A DNA stretch of 38,316 nucleotides, taken from assembly GCA_014239355.1 (NCBI GenBank), contig JAAZYZ010000099.1:1-38316 (forward strand), in the 5' to 3' direction. Position numbers and translations under genes: made by a program. Below, one piece after another: positions 16,770 through 25,732 of this stretch. How positions within the stretch are numbered: the first letter of the stretch is position 1; each line of letters starts with the position of its first letter. This DNA is from Fidelibacterota bacterium. GTDB lineage: Bacteria; Marinisomatota; Marinisomatia; SCGC-AAA003-L08; TMED6. The notes beneath the pieces are model-generated. The model saw nothing but the letters and a program-made list of their open reading frames with translations, searched no databases and was not told the DNA's origin.

Positions 16770-17846
16770 TTATAAATACTTTGAAATAAGTCGATGAAAG
16801 TGGTGGGTGCCCTTCTCGTGCTCAGCTGAATATCTACCTCTATCATAGAACTTAGATTTGATACCTTTTTGAACATCAAGTACTACTTTCTGATCCTCAA
16901 GCTCTATATGGTCCACACTATTACTATCACCGGAGGTTTGTTTGTAACCTTTGATAGGTAGTGATATGAATCTTATTCTTGTTTTTTCCTTATCTAGAGG
17001 TTCAATGATATTAACTGAAATGCCCCATTTATAGAAATTGAGCATAATATTAGGAAATAGCCAAAAATAAAGTGCATAGATATCATCTAAGGGAATATCA
17101 TTAATTTTTTCTTTTCCACCTAGTGAGTCCTCTTTATTTTGGGATTTAGCGATTTGAAGTGCTGCATAATCCAAAGGAATGGTTTTGTATGATTGATTTT
17201 CTATATCTGATGATAATCCTTGGTGGACATAAGCTATATGAAATCCTTCAAGATAATTTTCGCAGTACAATGCCCAGTGTACATCAATTTCATAGGTATT
17301 AGATGCTTTGTCATCAAAACATAATTTTTCAAAAGGGTACCAATGAACTAGGCTATTAATTTCATTTAGTCCATTTGTTATGGATTTATTTTGACCGGCA
17401 TTTACAAATAAAAGTCCATTCCAATTAATTAAATTAATATTTTTATCTAAACTATCATCTGTAGAAGGAAAATTCTTGGTTTCTTTAAATCCAGGAGCAT
17501 GATTAACGCTCCCATCTAAGTTAAAACTTCTGCCATGATAATTACATACTAATTTATTTTTATGATTTTTCTTATTACATATGATGTTAGCTCTATGGGT
17601 ACACACATTACTGAGGCAAAAGATATTATCATTTTCCTTTGTTATTACTAGAGGAATATCAAGCCAATTTTTAAATAAACTAAACGGGATAGAAGTTGAT
17701 TTTAATAGTTCTGATTGATGACAGATAAATTGGTATGAGTTTTCAAAAATAGATTTACTTTTTTCAAATATTGAGTCAGAGGTATAAAAAGATGATGGAG
17801 GTGTCTTAGCTATTTCTATATTTTTATCAATATCCATATCATACAA
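16770..17846 (-). CDS. Rieske non-heme iron oxygenase, ring-hydroxylating/choline-monooxygenase-like alpha subunit
   Basis: The 358-aa protein has an N-terminal Rieske [2Fe-2S] domain with C82-x-H84 and C101-x2-H104, then an SRPBCC catalytic domain. The mononuclear iron motif is ENYLEGFHIAYVH, giving His203 and His208; an ED pair in the C-terminal part is a likely third-ligand site. The family hydroxylates aromatics or demethylates or hydroxylates quaternary amines. The substrate cannot be read from the sequence. No ferredoxin or reductase partner gene is in the operon. It lies 4 bases after the aminotransferase gene. The ATG at 17846 is used; a second ATG three codons in is an alternative. 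Confidence 0.88.
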   Translation of the reverse strand: MYDMDIDKNIEIAKTPPSSFYTSDSIFEKSKSIFENSYQFICHQSELLKSTSIPFSLFKNWLDIPLVITKENDNIFCLSNVCTHRANIICNKKNHKNKLVCNYHGRSFNLDGSVNHAPGFKETKNFPSTDDSLDKNINLINWNGLLFVNAGQNKSITNGLNEINSLVHWYPFEKLCFDDKASNTYEIDVHWALYCENYLEGFHIAYVHQGLSSDIENQSYKTIPLDYAALQIAKSQNKEDSLGGKEKINDIPLDDIYALYFWLFPNIMLNFYKWGISVNIIEPLDKEKTRIRFISLPIKGYKQTSGDSNSVDHIELEDQKVVLDVQKGIKSKFYDRGRYSAEHEKGTHHFHRLISKYL

Positions 17847-17850
17847 TATA

Positions 17851-19056
17851 TTACAAGGTTGACCAATAATCTTTTAATTTTTCAATTCCCTTGTTGATAT
17901 TATGCTCTGAAATACCTGAAAATGCAAAACGTATATATTTTCTTTTTTCACCCTCAATAGCTTGTCCAAAATGTTCTCTTGTGCAAAATGAGACTCCGGT
18001 TTTTAATAATGTGTTTCTTCTAAATTCTTCATAAGATTTAGCATTCATTGATTCATAAATTTCAGTTATATCAGGAAATAAATAAAATGTGGAATTTGGT
18101 ATAGACAGTTGCAACCCCTTTATTTCATTTAATCTAGCCGCAAGTGCATCTCTTCTATTTTTTAGTCTACTTAAGATTTTGTTTGCCCCATCTTGACTTC
18201 CAGTAAGTGCTTCTATACCTCCATACTGGATAAAATGATTCGTACAAGATTCATCATTAGTACCTAATTTTGAAAATATTTGCATAATTTTTTCAGGTCC
18301 AATAGCTGCACCTAGTCTCCAACCTGTCATAGCGTATGTTTTAGAAAAAGTATATAAAATTATAGTTCGATCTTTCATGCCAGGTATAGAAACAATGCTT
18401 TTTGGTGTACCAGAATATTGAATATTAAAATATGCTTCATCACTTAAAACCCATAGATTATGTTTTTGTGCAATATTGGCAATCCATTCCATTTCTTCAT
18501 GCGTTGATTCACCTCCTATAGGATTTTGATAATTATTGTATATCAATATTTTAGTTTTTTTATCAATCATTTTTTCTAAATGTTGCCTATCAATTTTAAA
18601 TCCTTCTTTTGAATGGATGTATCTATATGGTAAAGCTATACCTTCATTATATTTAATTTGACTCTCATATATGGGGTATCCAGGATTGGGGTATAATACT
18701 CCATCTCCAGGATTCATAAATGTGTTGATAAATTTTGGTATTACAGGTTTTCCGCCAGGTTGAACCACAACATTTTCTCTATTGTAAGTAACATTCCTTT
18801 GAGAGCCTATTATTTCTGCAATAGTTTCTCTTAGCTGAGGAATCCCATTAGCTGGTACATAACCAGTTTTTTCATCATGCATTGCTTTTTTAGTTGCTTC
18901 AATAATATTTTGAGGTGTACAGATATTAATATCACCTAAATGAAATGGAAAAACAGTATTTCCGTTTTGGGCATGTTCTGTTGCATCGCTTGAAACAGCA
19001 AAAGCTGTTTCTGTTCCTAAATTAATTAATTTATCAGAATATATATTTTTTTTCAT
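17851..19056 (-). CDS. Class I/II PLP-dependent aminotransferase
   Basis: The 401-aa fold-type I aminotransferase has the PLP lysine K239 in FSKTYAMTGWRLG, the SDEAY motif (Asp and Tyr contacts to PLP), the NYQNPIGG substrate loop and the PGYPIYE segment. The C-terminal Arg that binds the substrate carboxylate lies in KYIRFAFSG. The closest general groups are aspartate/aromatic and LL-diaminopimelate-type enzymes, and specificity is not assignable. An AAAGGA site precedes the ATG. It lies between the transketolase-like gene (15-base gap) and the Rieske gene (4-base gap), which suggests action on a metabolite of the same pathway. Confidence 0.87.
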   Translation of the reverse strand: MKKNIYSDKLINLGTETAFAVSSDATEHAQNGNTVFPFHLGDINICTPQNIIEATKKAMHDEKTGYVPANGIPQLRETIAEIIGSQRNVTYNRENVVVQPGGKPVIPKFINTFMNPGDGVLYPNPGYPIYESQIKYNEGIALPYRYIHSKEGFKIDRQHLEKMIDKKTKILIYNNYQNPIGGESTHEEMEWIANIAQKHNLWVLSDEAYFNIQYSGTPKSIVSIPGMKDRTIILYTFSKTYAMTGWRLGAAIGPEKIMQIFSKLGTNDESCTNHFIQYGGIEALTGSQDGANKILSRLKNRRDALAARLNEIKGLQLSIPNSTFYLFPDITEIYESMNAKSYEEFRRNTLLKTGVSFCTREHFGQAIEGEKRKYIRFAFSGISEHNINKGIEKLKDYWSTL

Positions 19057-19071
19057 TTTATCCTTTTTTAA

Positions 19072-21390
19072 TTATTTTCCAAAATATTCTTTTAAAATGT
19101 CAGCTCTCTTTTCTTTGTCATTACAGAATTTATATATAGCTTGTTTTTGCCATTCTGATGAAAGATGTGATTCATCTATTACTTCTTCAAGGTTTCCTCC
19201 AAATCTCCATTGGTTATCCCAATCAGGAGATAGAGAATAGTTTTTAACTAAAGGATTTTTAATCCAATTACTCATATTATTAAGGGAAGTATTTGTGATT
19301 ATCATAGAATTAAACCAATCTTGTTTTTGCATTACTGATTCTTGATAATCTGTAGTTTGCATATTAAATAAAGTAGAAGAAAGTGCTGCAACAATTTTAA
19401 TATTAGGTCCTTCAGAATTTAATTCAGGTAGAATTTTACATAATTCATTTATTACACTTGTTCCTCTAACAATCACAACCCCTTCTTTAGGTTTATTTTG
19501 TTTATAATCTTTAATGATATAAGCACCTTTTGCTGATTCAAAATGAGAAGGCATTCCTAATAATTTTCTATCAGGAATAGATATTGGAGGTCGAGTTAAA
19601 TGTAAAGCTATTATTGGGATATCAGTACTAAGTGCTGATGCCAGCATTACGGATACTTCATTATATTCCCAAGGATGTAGATTAATAATATTATCATCTG
19701 GAAATAATTGGGTTACACCTGGTGCAAATATACCAAAATGAGTTCTACTATCTTCAGCAGTCTCTGGCCCTGAATGACCAGCAACCCAAATAGTTTTTCC
19801 AACTTTTAGTTGAGAATCTTGAGCTAGTTGACTAAAAAGTCTATAAGCTCCATATTTTAAATAAGAAAAAGAACCGTAAGTACTACAGGCAGTTATATAG
19901 CCATTAAATTCAGAATATGGCTCTTTTGAAAAGTTTACAGAAGTAATTCCAGTCATTAAGCCTGCATTAGCAAATTCAGTAATTCCTTGTGGTAAAAGGG
20001 TGCCCTTTTCATTTTTTTTAGGTTCATACATACCGAAATCTTCAATTTCTTCCCAACCCTTACTAAATCCTGCAATATTTGTAGAGCCCGCCAGATCAGC
20101 TGAACATACTAGAGCTAAAGGTCTATTGTATTTTTTTTGAACATATGAATTTAGCCATGATCCAAAATCACCAAATGCAGCTCTATTTGGTGCAGTTTCT
20201 CCTGGTTTTTTATACAGATTAGGTGGATAATTTTTAAAATCAAATAAAGCGTTATCATTTAATGGGTTATCTAAAAATTTCTTTTTAATATTTTTATTAT
20301 CTTCAATTGAGTTAGCAATAGCAATTAATCTATTTGCTACATAATCAGCTAAGCCAGGGACTGTTTTATAAAGAGATAAAACAGATTCTAAGGTGTCTAA
20401 CATTTGATTTTTGTTTTTATCCTCTGTTTCTAAACTGTCTTTATCCATATGTTTAAATTCAATATTGTATTTTTTTGCAAAATCTTTTTTAGTCTCCCAA
20501 AACTCTTTTGAATTTCTTTTATGTGGAGAACCATGGCTTGCGTTATCAAATTTTAAATACCCTCTTCCTTTTCTAGTTTTAACCCAAATAGCTTTAGGTC
20601 TATCTTGTTCATCTATTGAGAAAAGTTCTGAATATGCATCTAATATAGATTTCCAATCTTCTCCATTTTCTGTACCACTTACCTTCCATCCATAAGGTTT
20701 AAACCAATCCTTAGGTGTGCCAGCTTTAATTTTACTAAAAGGCCTATTATCAATACCAAAATCATTCCAGTCAAGCATATAAACAAGGTTTTCTAATTTT
20801 AGACCATAAGCTGCAATTCTAGCTTCATGGGTTACTCCTGCTGTTAATCCACCTTCACCTTCTAAAGCAAAAACTTTTGATTTTTTAGCTCCAGAATATT
20901 TTAGAGCAAAAGCTTGTCCTGCTGCTGGAGCTGCACCATGACCTGTGGGTCCAGTGTTAAACTTAAAAAACAATGTTTTTCCTTCCATTTCGGCATGTCC
21001 AGGCAAACCGTCTCTTCTTCTTAATTTTAACAGATCTTCATAATGTAATGTATACTTATCTCCTAAAGGATTTAGATATTTTTTATCTTGAGTTTGTTGA
21101 TATTTAATTCTCAAAGATTCATTTAGTACTGCTAATGTTGCATATACCACAGGATTTGTGTGTCCAGCAATCAAAGTAAATCGGTCACCAAAAGTTGCTC
21201 CTGGATTTCTAATATCCCATTTCATAACACCAGATAATAATGTAGCTAAAAGTAGAGGAGCTTTTGATCTTGATCCTCCAGGATGACCACTTTGCGAATG
21301 ATTAAGTGCTATATCTATACTGTTATCAATCATTGCAAGCGTTGCATCCCAAAAATTAAAATTATTTTTATTTTCTTTTGTTAAATTCAT
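19072..21390 (-). CDS. Transketolase-like ThDP enzyme with a GEG motif
   Basis: The 772-aa protein has the full transketolase layout: SGHPGGS with H36, GHTNPVVY with H77, GHAEME with H132, NTGPTGHG, a ThDP motif, and a Pyr domain with the likely catalytic Glu472 (GITEFANAG). Ordinary transketolases are about 660 aa. The ThDP motif reads G178-E179-G180 with N209 exactly 30 residues on, so the Mg2+-binding Asp of GDG is Glu. The C-terminal third diverges strongly. It could be a transketolase using unusual ketol substrates or another 2-oxoacid/ketose lyase. The ATG at 21390 is used; a TTG one codon earlier is possible. An AAGGA site lies upstream. The neighbours are a thioesterase and an aminotransferase. 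Confidence 0.85.
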   Translation of the reverse strand: MNLTKENKNNFNFWDATLAMIDNSIDIALNHSQSGHPGGSRSKAPLLLATLLSGVMKWDIRNPGATFGDRFTLIAGHTNPVVYATLAVLNESLRIKYQQTQDKKYLNPLGDKYTLHYEDLLKLRRRDGLPGHAEMEGKTLFFKFNTGPTGHGAAPAAGQAFALKYSGAKKSKVFALEGEGGLTAGVTHEARIAAYGLKLENLVYMLDWNDFGIDNRPFSKIKAGTPKDWFKPYGWKVSGTENGEDWKSILDAYSELFSIDEQDRPKAIWVKTRKGRGYLKFDNASHGSPHKRNSKEFWETKKDFAKKYNIEFKHMDKDSLETEDKNKNQMLDTLESVLSLYKTVPGLADYVANRLIAIANSIEDNKNIKKKFLDNPLNDNALFDFKNYPPNLYKKPGETAPNRAAFGDFGSWLNSYVQKKYNRPLALVCSADLAGSTNIAGFSKGWEEIEDFGMYEPKKNEKGTLLPQGITEFANAGLMTGITSVNFSKEPYSEFNGYITACSTYGSFSYLKYGAYRLFSQLAQDSQLKVGKTIWVAGHSGPETAEDSRTHFGIFAPGVTQLFPDDNIINLHPWEYNEVSVMLASALSTDIPIIALHLTRPPISIPDRKLLGMPSHFESAKGAYIIKDYKQNKPKEGVVIVRGTSVINELCKILPELNSEGPNIKIVAALSSTLFNMQTTDYQESVMQKQDWFNSMIITNTSLNNMSNWIKNPLVKNYSLSPDWDNQWRFGGNLEEVIDESHLSSEWQKQAIYKFCNDKEKRADILKEYFGK

Positions 21391-21405
21391 CAAAATTATT
21401 TCCTT

Positions 21406-21825
21406 TTAATATTTAGAATCCTTAATAATCTGTTTAAATACAGGTAGGCTTTTTTGGTTATCAAAATCAAAGCAAACTATTACAACTTTAGAGGTTGCAA
21501 TCGGTTTAAGTGTATTTTGTTCATCAAAGAGAGCTGAGTTAACATCAAAACTAGTATTTCCAATTCTGCTAATGGATTGTCCAACTACAATATTTGTAGG
21601 GTGTTTTAACTGCTTATGGTAATTAATTGTAATTGCTGCAACCGTTAAAGATTTTCCTTTGCCGTCATAAGGTAAATTCCATTTTTTAAATAAAGTTCCT
21701 CTAGCTGTTTCGATATATGTTGCAAAAACAGCATTATTAACATGCCCAAAAGCGTCTAAATCTCTCCATCTAGTTTGTAATTTTACATGCATAGAGTAAT
21801 CTGCTAGTGTTTTATTTTTTATCAT
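21406..21825 (-). CDS. Hotdog-fold acyl-CoA thioesterase (4HBT family)
   Basis: The 139-aa protein carries the 4HBT signature TRWRDLDAFGHVNN with the catalytic Asp, followed by YIETAR. Families of this type hydrolyse 4-hydroxybenzoyl-CoA or short/medium acyl-CoAs in the cytoplasm, and substrate is not inferable here. The start overlaps the msrA end by 14 bases, so translation is probably coupled. In the operon it precedes the transketolase-like gene by 15 bases. Confidence 0.87.
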   Translation of the reverse strand: MIKNKTLADYSMHVKLQTRWRDLDAFGHVNNAVFATYIETARGTLFKKWNLPYDGKGKSLTVAAITINYHKQLKHPTNIVVGQSISRIGNTSFDVNSALFDEQNTLKPIATSKVVIVCFDFDNQKSLPVFKQIIKDSKY

Positions 21826-22321
21826 TTAAATACTTTTCTAACTTTGGTCTTATTACAAAATTGCAATAAGCCGCATTTTTATTATTATTGTAATAATTTT
21901 GATGATAATCTTCCGCAATATAAAATTTTTCAAAAGCGGTAATTTCTGTGACTATTTTATTCCCAAAATCAGATTGAACTTTATTTTTGATATTTTCAGC
22001 TAATTCTTTTTGATTAGAAGTGTGATAAAAGATAGATGAACGATATTGTGTACCAACATCATTTCCTTGTCTGTTGAGTGTAGTAGGATCATGAATTTCA
22101 AAAAAGATTAGTAATAAATCCTCATAAGTTAATTTCTGACTATCAAATGTAATTTGAACCACCTCTGCATGTCCTGTATTTCCTTCACAAATCATTTTAT
22201 AAGTAGGGTTATCTATATGCCCTCCAGTATAGCCAGCCTCAATTGATACGATACCAGTAACATTTAAAAGTATAGCTTCTATGCACCAAAAACAACCAGC
22301 GCCTAAAGTCGCAATATCCAT
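21812..22321 (-). CDS. msrA: Peptide methionine-S-sulfoxide reductase MsrA
   Basis: MsrA repairs S-methionine sulfoxide in proteins. The 169-aa protein has the catalytic GCFWC motif (Cys10) almost at the N-terminus, EAGYTGG, the GHAEVVQ block and HDPTTLNRQGNDVGTQYRS, followed by a Tyr-Cys near the C-terminus that may act as resolving Cys. No signal peptide, so cytoplasmic. A GAGAGGAAA ribosome site precedes the ATG. It is the first gene of the six-gene minus-strand operon, divergent from uvrB. Confidence 0.95.
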   Translation of the reverse strand: MDIATLGAGCFWCIEAILLNVTGIVSIEAGYTGGHIDNPTYKMICEGNTGHAEVVQITFDSQKLTYEDLLLIFFEIHDPTTLNRQGNDVGTQYRSSIFYHTSNQKELAENIKNKVQSDFGNKIVTEITAFEKFYIAEDYHQNYYNNNKNAAYCNFVIRPKLEKYLNDKK

Positions 22322-22353
22322 AAATTTCCTCTCAAAAATAACATATTAATTTA

Positions 22354-22359
22354 ATTATA
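22354..22359 (-). promoter_or_regulatory. Candidate -10 box for the msrA operon
   Basis: A perfect TATAAT on the minus strand lies 32 bases upstream of the msrA ATG, in the 132-base gap divergent from uvrB. No good -35 hexamer at 16-18 bases is visible. In DNA this AT-rich the match alone is weak evidence. Confidence 0.35.
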
Positions 22360-22417
22360 GTTTTTTTAAAAACAAAACTGACTATATTATGACTAATATG
22401 CATATTTTTTTTATTTT

Positions 22418-22423
22418 TATAAT
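22418..22423 (+). promoter_or_regulatory. Candidate -10 box for the uvrB operon
   Basis: A perfect TATAAT lies 30 bases before the uvrB ATG at 22454. A -35 match at normal spacing is lacking, and I saw no LexA-type palindrome nearby. It would serve the whole uvrB-to-nagZ run. Confidence 0.3.
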
Positions 22424-22453
22424 ATGAAAAAATTAATTATATTATAAGCCAAT

Positions 22454-24451
22454 ATGGCAGACTTTAAAATAATTTCCGATTTTAAACCCGCAGGTGATCA
22501 GCAGCAAGCGATTAATTCTTTAGTAGATGGTATTAATAATAATGAAAAACATCAGACACTTCTTGGTATTACAGGTTCAGGTAAGACCTTTACAATGGCT
22601 AATGTTATTGAGAAAGTACAAAAACCAACTTTAATTATTTCACATAATAAAACTTTAGCAGCTCAACTTTTTTCTGAATTTAAAGCTTTATTTCCTAGTA
22701 ATGCAGTGGAACTGTTTATCTCTTATTATGATTATTATCAGCCTGAAGCTTATATGCCTGTTTCCGATACTTTTATTGAAAAAGATTCATCAATAGATGA
22801 AGAAATCGATAGATTAAGAATTAAGACAACAGCTTCTTTATCAAGCAGGGAAGATGTTATTATTATTGCTAGTGTAAGTTGTATATATGGTATAGGGTCT
22901 CCGCGTTCTTATAAAAATTTATTTGTTTCAATAAAAGTAGGTGACACAGTAAATATTAAATCATTTTTTAAAAAACTTGTTAATATTCATTATAATAGAA
23001 ATGATATGATTTTGGAGCCAGGCACATTTCGATTAAGAGGAGATGTTATTGAATTATTTCCAAGGTATGAAGAATTTCCTATTAGGATAGAACTTTTTGG
23101 AGATGAGGTTGAAAAAATTCATACTTTTAATGCTTTAACATCTGAAATCTTAGATAATAAAGATTATTTATCTGTATATCCAGCTAAACATTTTGTAGTT
23201 AATAGACAAGAGCTTGAAAGGGCCATGAAACAAATTAGGCTTGAATTAAGCGATAGATTAATTTTTCTTAAAGAGAATGGTATGCTTTTAGAAGCTCAGA
23301 GACTTGAACAACGAACTCTATTTGATTTGGAAATGATGATGGAATTAGGGTATTGTGCTGGAATAGAAAATTATTCTAGACATATAGATGATAGAAAGAA
23401 AGGTCAACGACCGTACGCGTTATTAGACTTTTTCCCTGATGATTATTTAATTTTTGCAGATGAATCACATGTTAGTATTCCTCAATTAAATGCAATGTAT
23501 AATGGAGATAGGTCTAGAAAAGAAACTTTAGTTGAATATGGTTTTAGATTACCCTCTGCTTTGGATAATAGACCAATGAAATTTTCTGAGTTCCAAAAGG
23601 TTACCAATCAAATAATTTATGTGTCTGCTACACCTGCTGATTATGAATTGGATAAATCAAAAGGAATATTTTCAGAACAAGTAATACGACCAACTGGTTT
23701 ATTAGATCCAGAAATTTTTGTTAGAAAAACAAAAGGGCAAATAGACAACATAATTTCTGAAATTAAACAAGTTATTTCAAAGAATGAAAAAATACTAATC
23801 ACAACCCTTACAAAAAAAATGGCTGAGAAATTAACAGAATATTTAAAAGGGGTGGGTATCAGAGCTGAGTATATGCATAGTGATATAAATACGATGGAAA
23901 GAATTCAGATTTTAACATCTCTAAGAAATGACGAATTTGATGTATTAGTTGGAATAAATCTTTTAAGGGAAGGGCTTGATATTCCAGAGGTCTCATTAAT
24001 TGTTGTATTAGATGCAGATAAAGAAGGTTTTTTAAGATCTAAAACATCATTATTACAGGTAGCAGGTAGAGCTGCTAGAAATGTTAATGGTAGAGTAATT
24101 ATGTATGGAGATAAAATTACAAAATCAATGAAACATTTAATCGATGAAACTAAGAGAAGGAGAAAAATACAATCTGAATTCAATAAAAAGCATAATATAG
24201 TTCCCAGGACAATAAAAAAAACAAGCAATATTATTGCGTCAATGATGGTTGATAAAAATAATAAAAATAAAGATTATTTAGATTCAAAAACATTTGATAA
24301 GAAGATTGAATCGTTTGATAAGATTGAAGCTTTAGATTTTGTAGATAGATTAAAGAGAAAAATGAAAAAATGTGCTCAAAATTTTCAGTTTGAAGAGGCC
24401 GCATTAATAAGAGATCAAATTATAAAAATAAATGGACAAATAAATAAATGA
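22454..24451 (+). CDS. uvrB: Excinuclease ABC subunit B
   Basis: UvrB is the damage-verifying helicase-like subunit of nucleotide excision repair. The 665-aa protein is full length: Walker A GITGSGKT (38-45), the beta-hairpin region YYDYYQPEAY (91-100), DESH (336-339), VSATPADYE, helicase motifs V and VI (REGLDIPEV, QVAGRAARN) and the C-terminal UVR helix pair that contacts UvrC. It heads the long plus-strand run and overlaps purD by 4 bases. uvrC is in a separate run in this window, and uvrA is not present. Confidence 0.97.
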   Translation: MADFKIISDFKPAGDQQQAINSLVDGINNNEKHQTLLGITGSGKTFTMANVIEKVQKPTLIISHNKTLAAQLFSEFKALFPSNAVELFISYYDYYQPEAYMPVSDTFIEKDSSIDEEIDRLRIKTTASLSSREDVIIIASVSCIYGIGSPRSYKNLFVSIKVGDTVNIKSFFKKLVNIHYNRNDMILEPGTFRLRGDVIELFPRYEEFPIRIELFGDEVEKIHTFNALTSEILDNKDYLSVYPAKHFVVNRQELERAMKQIRLELSDRLIFLKENGMLLEAQRLEQRTLFDLEMMMELGYCAGIENYSRHIDDRKKGQRPYALLDFFPDDYLIFADESHVSIPQLNAMYNGDRSRKETLVEYGFRLPSALDNRPMKFSEFQKVTNQIIYVSATPADYELDKSKGIFSEQVIRPTGLLDPEIFVRKTKGQIDNIISEIKQVISKNEKILITTLTKKMAEKLTEYLKGVGIRAEYMHSDINTMERIQILTSLRNDEFDVLVGINLLREGLDIPEVSLIVVLDADKEGFLRSKTSLLQVAGRAARNVNGRVIMYGDKITKSMKHLIDETKRRRKIQSEFNKKHNIVPRTIKKTSNIIASMMVDKNNKNKDYLDSKTFDKKIESFDKIEALDFVDRLKRKMKKCAQNFQFEEAALIRDQIIKINGQINK

Positions 24452-25719
24452 AAAAGAATGTATTAATATTAGGCTCAGGTGGTAGAGAATATGCTATGGT
24501 TTGGAAATTGTCAAATGATAAAAATATCAATAATGTATATTGTATACCAGGCAATGCAGGTACTTCTAAAATAGGCATTAATAAAACATTATCACTAAAT
24601 AACCATAGTTTAATTCTTGATTTTGTTAATAAGGAAAATATTGATTTAATTATTGTTGGTCCTGAAAATTTGTTAGATGATGGAATAGTTGATTTTTTTG
24701 AATCAAAAAATAAGAGAATATTTGGTCCTACAAAAGCAGCAGCTAAATTAGAAAGTAGTAAAATTTATGCTAGAGATATAATGAAAAAGTATAAAATTCC
24801 ACACACTAAATACATTTCATGTTCAACTGAATCTGAAGTAATAAAAGCAAAGGAAAGGCTCGGTTTTCCTATTGTTTTAAAAGCTGATGGATTAGCTGCT
24901 GGTAAGGGTGTTATTATTTGCGAAAATACTAATCAGTTTAATAAGGCATTAGCCATTTTCTTTAAAAATAAAGATTTTGGTTCTGCTTCTGAAAAAATTT
25001 CTGTAGAAGAATGTATTTCAGGACCTGAAATATCTATTTTTACAGTATGTAATGGTTCAGATTATACTATTTTAAATAACGCACAAGATCATAAGCGAGT
25101 ATTTGATGGGGATGTGGGGCCAAATACAGGAGGAATGGGCGCTTATGCTCCAACTCCTTTATATGATAATAAATTAGAAAAGAAAATTAAAAAACAAATT
25201 ATAGAACCGACACTAAATGGTATGATTAATGAAGGGATTCCATATTGTGGATTTTTATATTTTGGTCTTATGTTGGTTAAGGGTAATCCATATGTAATTG
25301 AATATAATGTAAGAATGGGTGATCCTGAAACTCAGGTAGTTATGCCTATGATGGAAACCTCCTTATTTGAATTAATAAATTCTACATTGGATAATAAATT
25401 AGATTCTTTTAGATATAGAAATAAAAGAGGTTATTGTGTAACTGTAGTTTTAGCTTCTAATGGATATCCTGCTAATTATAAAAAAGGTCATTTAATTACA
25501 GGTTTAGATGATTTGGAAGATAATTTAGTATTTCATGCAGGGACATCGATTGATTCTGCTAACAATATTACAACTTCGGGTGGAAGAGTTTTAAATGCTA
25601 TAGGGATTGGCTCTGATTTAAATGGAGCAATTAAAGATGCCTATGCAGTTGTTAATAAAATTAAATTTAAAAATATGTATTATAGAAAAGATATAGGGAA
25701 AAAAGGTTTAGGCTATTAA
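24448..25719 (+). CDS. purD: Phosphoribosylamine-glycine ligase (GAR synthetase)
   Basis: PurD joins glycine to phosphoribosylamine with ATP, directly after PurF. The 423-aa ATP-grasp protein shows the N-terminal GSGGRE, LKADGLAAGKGV, the AQDHKRVFDGDVGPNTGGM block and the metal/ATP-binding EYNVRMGDPETQ. The usual GGREHA motif reads GGREYA (Tyr15 for His). Length is normal. It is coupled to uvrB by an ATGA overlap, although the two have no functional link. Confidence 0.96.
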   Translation: MKKNVLILGSGGREYAMVWKLSNDKNINNVYCIPGNAGTSKIGINKTLSLNNHSLILDFVNKENIDLIIVGPENLLDDGIVDFFESKNKRIFGPTKAAAKLESSKIYARDIMKKYKIPHTKYISCSTESEVIKAKERLGFPIVLKADGLAAGKGVIICENTNQFNKALAIFFKNKDFGSASEKISVEECISGPEISIFTVCNGSDYTILNNAQDHKRVFDGDVGPNTGGMGAYAPTPLYDNKLEKKIKKQIIEPTLNGMINEGIPYCGFLYFGLMLVKGNPYVIEYNVRMGDPETQVVMPMMETSLFELINSTLDNKLDSFRYRNKRGYCVTVVLASNGYPANYKKGHLITGLDDLEDNLVFHAGTSIDSANNITTSGGRVLNAIGIGSDLNGAIKDAYAVVNKIKFKNMYYRKDIGKKGLGY

Positions 25720-25722
25720 ATT

Positions 25723-25727
25723 GGGAG
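25723..25727 (+). promoter_or_regulatory. Ribosome binding site deciding the sigma-54 activator start
   Basis: GGGAG lies 5 bases before the ATG at 25733. The in-frame TTG at 25721 overlaps this site and has no ribosome site of its own, so the ATG is preferred. Confidence 0.65.
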
Positions 25728-25732
25728 ATAAT

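Noticed and set aside
16745..16879. Possible 45-residue N-terminal extension of the small secreted protein
   Set aside because: It would overlap the Rieske gene end, displace the signal peptide from the N-terminus and ignore the AAGGAG site before the internal ATG.
20411..20695. Open frame of 94 codons on the plus strand inside the transketolase-like gene
   Set aside because: It lies entirely antisense to a strongly conserved enzyme, has no ribosome site and no recognisable motif; a chance antisense frame.
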